Positions 25,574-27,733 of a stretch of 27,733 nucleotides of DNA are shown piece after piece. The stretch is from a virus: positions 1 through 27,733 of the IMG/VR virus record IMGVR_UViG_3300020445_000052. One strand, given 5' to 3'. Within the stretch, counting starts at the first letter, position 1, and every line of letters starts with the position of its first letter. The position numbers were made by a program, and so were the translations under genes. The notes under the pieces were generated by a model. It was not told the DNA's origin, searched no databases, and was given only the letters and a program-made list of their open reading frames with translations.

Positions 25574-25591
25574 AGTATATGTACCCTATAG

Positions 25592-25599
25592 TATTTATT
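25592..25599 (-). promoter_or_regulatory. T4-type late promoter for the 44-aa gene
   Basis: AATAAATA on the minus strand matches the late consensus NATAAATA. It lies 19 bases upstream of the ATG at 25573 and its TAA is the stop codon of the upstream oxygenase gene. The 5' leader would be very short. Confidence 0.6.
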
Positions 25600-26149
25600 G
25601 TGGAATAAAGTAATTTAAGTTTATAACAGATTTGAATCTGGTATCAGTTTGACTTACACCTCTATGTTTTATGGAACTTGGAAATGTAACAATCCTGTTA
25701 GCAACAGCATTAACAGTAGATTCATCTTCAAATTCAGTATACCCATTACAGGTATTTAAGTAGAAAATTGATGTAGTCATTGTTTTACATGGTGTATCAG
25801 GTGCTACTCCCTCTGTTTTAATAGCATAGTCCCAATGAAACTCGCTTTTGAACTGTTCCTTCTTTAGTGGTTCTAAGTTTGCTTTGATCTTATAAACGGC
25901 AAGAAACTCTAATCTACTTAATATAGGTATAAGTCTATCAAAATACGGAGATTGTTTGTATATCAAACCACCATAATGAGATTCCATCCTAAAGAAAGGG
26001 TGTGTAAACTGATAATTATCTAACTTATCCCATTCTTTTCCATTTACTTTATGCTCATTATAATACCAAGGAAGATCACCAAAGAGCATAAACTCCCTTA
26101 AATCACTAAACTCTTTCTTTGAAAGAAAATCATCTGTAAGTTCAATCAT
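25595..26149 (-). CDS. Putative 2OG-Fe(II) oxygenase next to the halogenase
   Basis: The 184-residue protein has SEFHWDY with ligands H105 and D107, then MTTSIFYLNTCNGYTEFED (the strand after the first ligands, with a G.TEFED block). FPSSIKHRGVSQ follows with distal H162 and DTRFKSVINLNYF with R171 for 2-oxoglutarate. This is the complete HxD...H...R set of a compact phage oxygenase. Its start overlaps the halogenase stop as ATGA (26146-26149), so the two are translationally coupled and may act on the same substrate or in one pathway. The stop codon lies inside the late promoter of the next gene. The substrate is unknown. Confidence 0.85.
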   Translation of the reverse strand: MIELTDDFLSKKEFSDLREFMLFGDLPWYYNEHKVNGKEWDKLDNYQFTHPFFRMESHYGGLIYKQSPYFDRLIPILSRLEFLAVYKIKANLEPLKKEQFKSEFHWDYAIKTEGVAPDTPCKTMTTSIFYLNTCNGYTEFEDESTVNAVANRIVTFPSSIKHRGVSQTDTRFKSVINLNYFIPQ

Positions 26150-27621
26150 AATGAATTTAAGACCTTTTTCTGTGATACCCAGTTAATTGTACTCCTTTTT
26201 TGCTCTAAGAACTCATGCTGTCTCCTTGCTAAATCCCAGACACCACGAGGATCAGATTGAGAACGTAAAAATTCCTCTAAAGATTTCTTCTTAAACAACT
26301 TCAATCCCCTAGAAACCTGAATATAATTATCTAAACCCCATTGTGACCTCTTTCTACTTGATACAGGACCACTACCAAATGCAGTTCCATCAAGGAATTC
26401 TTCTCTACACTTCTCTATAACTTGTTGACACCACTCAGTCCTATGTTCCTTCATATACCTCCAGAACTCAGAATCCTCCCTGTCTGTAACATAGTGATAT
26501 GCAATAAACTCACATGTATCTGTCCATAGGTCGTAATTCGTAGCATTATAATTCTTCCTTGATAACTCTAAATTTTTAAATGTGGTGTTGTAAGAGTTAA
26601 AATCATATACCTGTTTAATAATACCATGAATGGATGTTGCTTCTAATGGTTCTGCAAATCCACTAGCAAGACCGATTGCTAAACAATTACCAATCCAATT
26701 CTCCTTATAATATCCTGGTTTATAATGGATAATTCTATCAGTATTCAAACCTACACCAAATTCATTCTGCAACCAAGCATCATACTTCTCTCTTGCTTCT
26801 TCATCAGAAGTGAATTTATCAGAATATATGAATCCAGTACCCCACCTATTTCCAATAGGAATCTTCCATATCCATCCAACATCAGTTGCTTCACATACCG
26901 TGTATGCTGGAACCTCTTTAAATTCATATGGAACCTGTTGTGGTATTGCTCTATTTAAAGGTAAATACCATGAAGTATCAACCCACTCTGGATTCAAATG
27001 CTTAAACAATACAGTATTAAACCCTGAAGCATCAACATAGAAATCCCCTTCAATTCTTCCTCTATCTCTTAATTCAACACCATTAATAATATTACCATCT
27101 GAATCTACATTTACTACAACATCATCAATAAATTCTACATCATCTTGCAATCGTTTAAAGAGAAAATCTGAGAAATTCTTGGTATCAATGTGTAATGCAT
27201 GATTATACTTCTTAAAATCTGGATCAGGTACATTAGTGGTATTCTTATTATATAAGACTCCACCATTATACTTACCTTGGAGCATAGAATATAAGGTACT
27301 AGACTGAGTATGTTCTGCTTCATCAAGACCGCCTATCTCGGCAAATCCATGAAAATAACTATGATTAGGAATCCAATTCTTAAAGTCAATACCCAACTTC
27401 ACACTACCACCACATTCTTTAAGAATCTCTGCACTACTAGTACCCGTTAAATTACAGAACAATCCCGTTAAAAATGGAGTTGTACTCTCTCCTACACCAA
27501 TATTCTTTGCTTTTGAGTCATACACAACTCTTACAGCAATTCTATCTTTCCAGCAACTCTTCATCAAAGATGCTGCTATTAATCCAGCACTACCAGCACC
27601 AATGATGACGACCTTTTTCAT
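26146..27621 (-). CDS. Flavin-dependent (tryptophan-type) halogenase
   Basis: The 491-residue protein belongs to the tryptophan halogenase family (Pfam PF04820). It has the FAD-binding GAGSAG at residues 8-13, GVGEST at 42-47, and SVKLGIDFKNW at about 73-83, with K75 at the place of the catalytic lysine of PrnA/RebH. GWIWKIP is the family's WxWxIP motif. SGFAEPLEATSIHG near residues 328-341 holds a glutamate of the EPLE(S/A)T motif. Such enzymes use FADH2, O2 and a halide to make hypohalous acid that the lysine carries to the substrate. A homologue from cyanophage Syn10, VirX1, has been reported to act on many substrates, including by iodination. No flavin reductase is seen here, so FADH2 would come from the host. 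The gene starts 36 bases after the tRNA-Tyr and overlaps the next oxygenase. Confidence 0.9.
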   Translation of the reverse strand: MKKVVIIGAGSAGLIAASLMKSCWKDRIAVRVVYDSKAKNIGVGESTTPFLTGLFCNLTGTSSAEILKECGGSVKLGIDFKNWIPNHSYFHGFAEIGGLDEAEHTQSSTLYSMLQGKYNGGVLYNKNTTNVPDPDFKKYNHALHIDTKNFSDFLFKRLQDDVEFIDDVVVNVDSDGNIINGVELRDRGRIEGDFYVDASGFNTVLFKHLNPEWVDTSWYLPLNRAIPQQVPYEFKEVPAYTVCEATDVGWIWKIPIGNRWGTGFIYSDKFTSDEEAREKYDAWLQNEFGVGLNTDRIIHYKPGYYKENWIGNCLAIGLASGFAEPLEATSIHGIIKQVYDFNSYNTTFKNLELSRKNYNATNYDLWTDTCEFIAYHYVTDREDSEFWRYMKEHRTEWCQQVIEKCREEFLDGTAFGSGPVSSRKRSQWGLDNYIQVSRGLKLFKKKSLEEFLRSQSDPRGVWDLARRQHEFLEQKRSTINWVSQKKVLNSL

Positions 27622-27657
27622 AAAAATTTACCAGAGATATTTTTTCGGAAACACTAA

Positions 27658-27733
27658 TGGGCAGAGTTGGATTTGAACCAACGTAGGCTTAGCCAACGGA
27701 TTTACAGTCCGTCTCCTTTAACCACTCGGACAT
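27658..27733 (-). tRNA. tRNA-Tyr (GUA), 5' end cut by the window edge
   Basis: The minus strand folds as a class II tRNA. It has the D arm TCC...GGA, and the anticodon stem ACGGA/TCCGT with loop CTGTAAA and anticodon GTA. A variable hairpin GGC-TAA-GCC follows, then the T arm GTTGG-TTCAAAT-CCAAC and the 3' acceptor strand TCTGCCC with discriminator A. Only the last base of the 5' acceptor strand is in the window, so about six bases are missing. CCA is not encoded at the 3' end. The long variable arm fits tyrosine. Confidence 0.93.

Noticed and set aside
27622-27657. Promoter for the halogenase in the 36-base tRNA spacer
   Set aside because: No -35/-10 pair or NATAAATA is visible. Transcription probably comes from before the tRNA, outside the window.

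Overview
The window looks like part of the genome of a lytic marine T4-like myovirus, most probably a cyanophage (Prochlorococcus/Synechococcus type) or a close relative. The reasons are AT-rich DNA, near-total coding on one strand with stop/start overlaps, a 4210-residue virion protein that starts and ends like cyanophage fibre proteins, three phage tail-collar proteins in a row, T4-type late promoters (NATAAATA), several 2-oxoglutarate/Fe(II) oxygenase genes, a flavin-dependent halogenase and a tRNA-Tyr. No photosynthesis gene is present, so the host remains an inference. Almost everything is on the minus strand, so transcription runs from high to low coordinates.

Layout in order of transcription. 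(1) 27733-25439: a tRNA-Tyr(GUA) cut by the window edge, a tryptophan-halogenase-like flavoenzyme, an overlapping 2OG-Fe(II) oxygenase, and a 44-residue protein behind its own late promoter. (2) 25447-4866: a very tight late operon of about 20.5 kb from one late promoter. It holds the giant fibre/structural protein, three collar-domain proteins (the third with a gp38-like glycine-rich tip), a prolyl-4-hydroxylase-like enzyme, a protein with a tail-assembly-chaperone-like domain, a PKHD-type hydroxylase and a 114-residue unknown. No intergenic gap exceeds 7 bases. (3) 4900-2708: one plus-strand oxygenase-like gene, convergent with the operon end, and divergent from two tandem minus-strand oxygenases. 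The two divergent start codons share the palindrome CATG. (4) 2690-1: a probable early/host-takeover block with two sigma70-type promoters followed by about ten small genes, ending in a SET-domain protein, two tiny ORFs and the start of a DNA methyltransferase.

How the parts may work together. Region 2 builds the distal tail and receptor-binding apparatus. Six oxygenase-like proteins and one halogenase sit in or beside it, and two of the oxygenases are inside the same late operon as the fibres. The simplest hypothesis is post-translational hydroxylation (perhaps halogenation) of tail proteins or of host surface molecules during assembly, but the sequence alone does not prove any substrate. 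Region 4 looks like the usual phage reservoir of small regulatory proteins, several strongly acidic.
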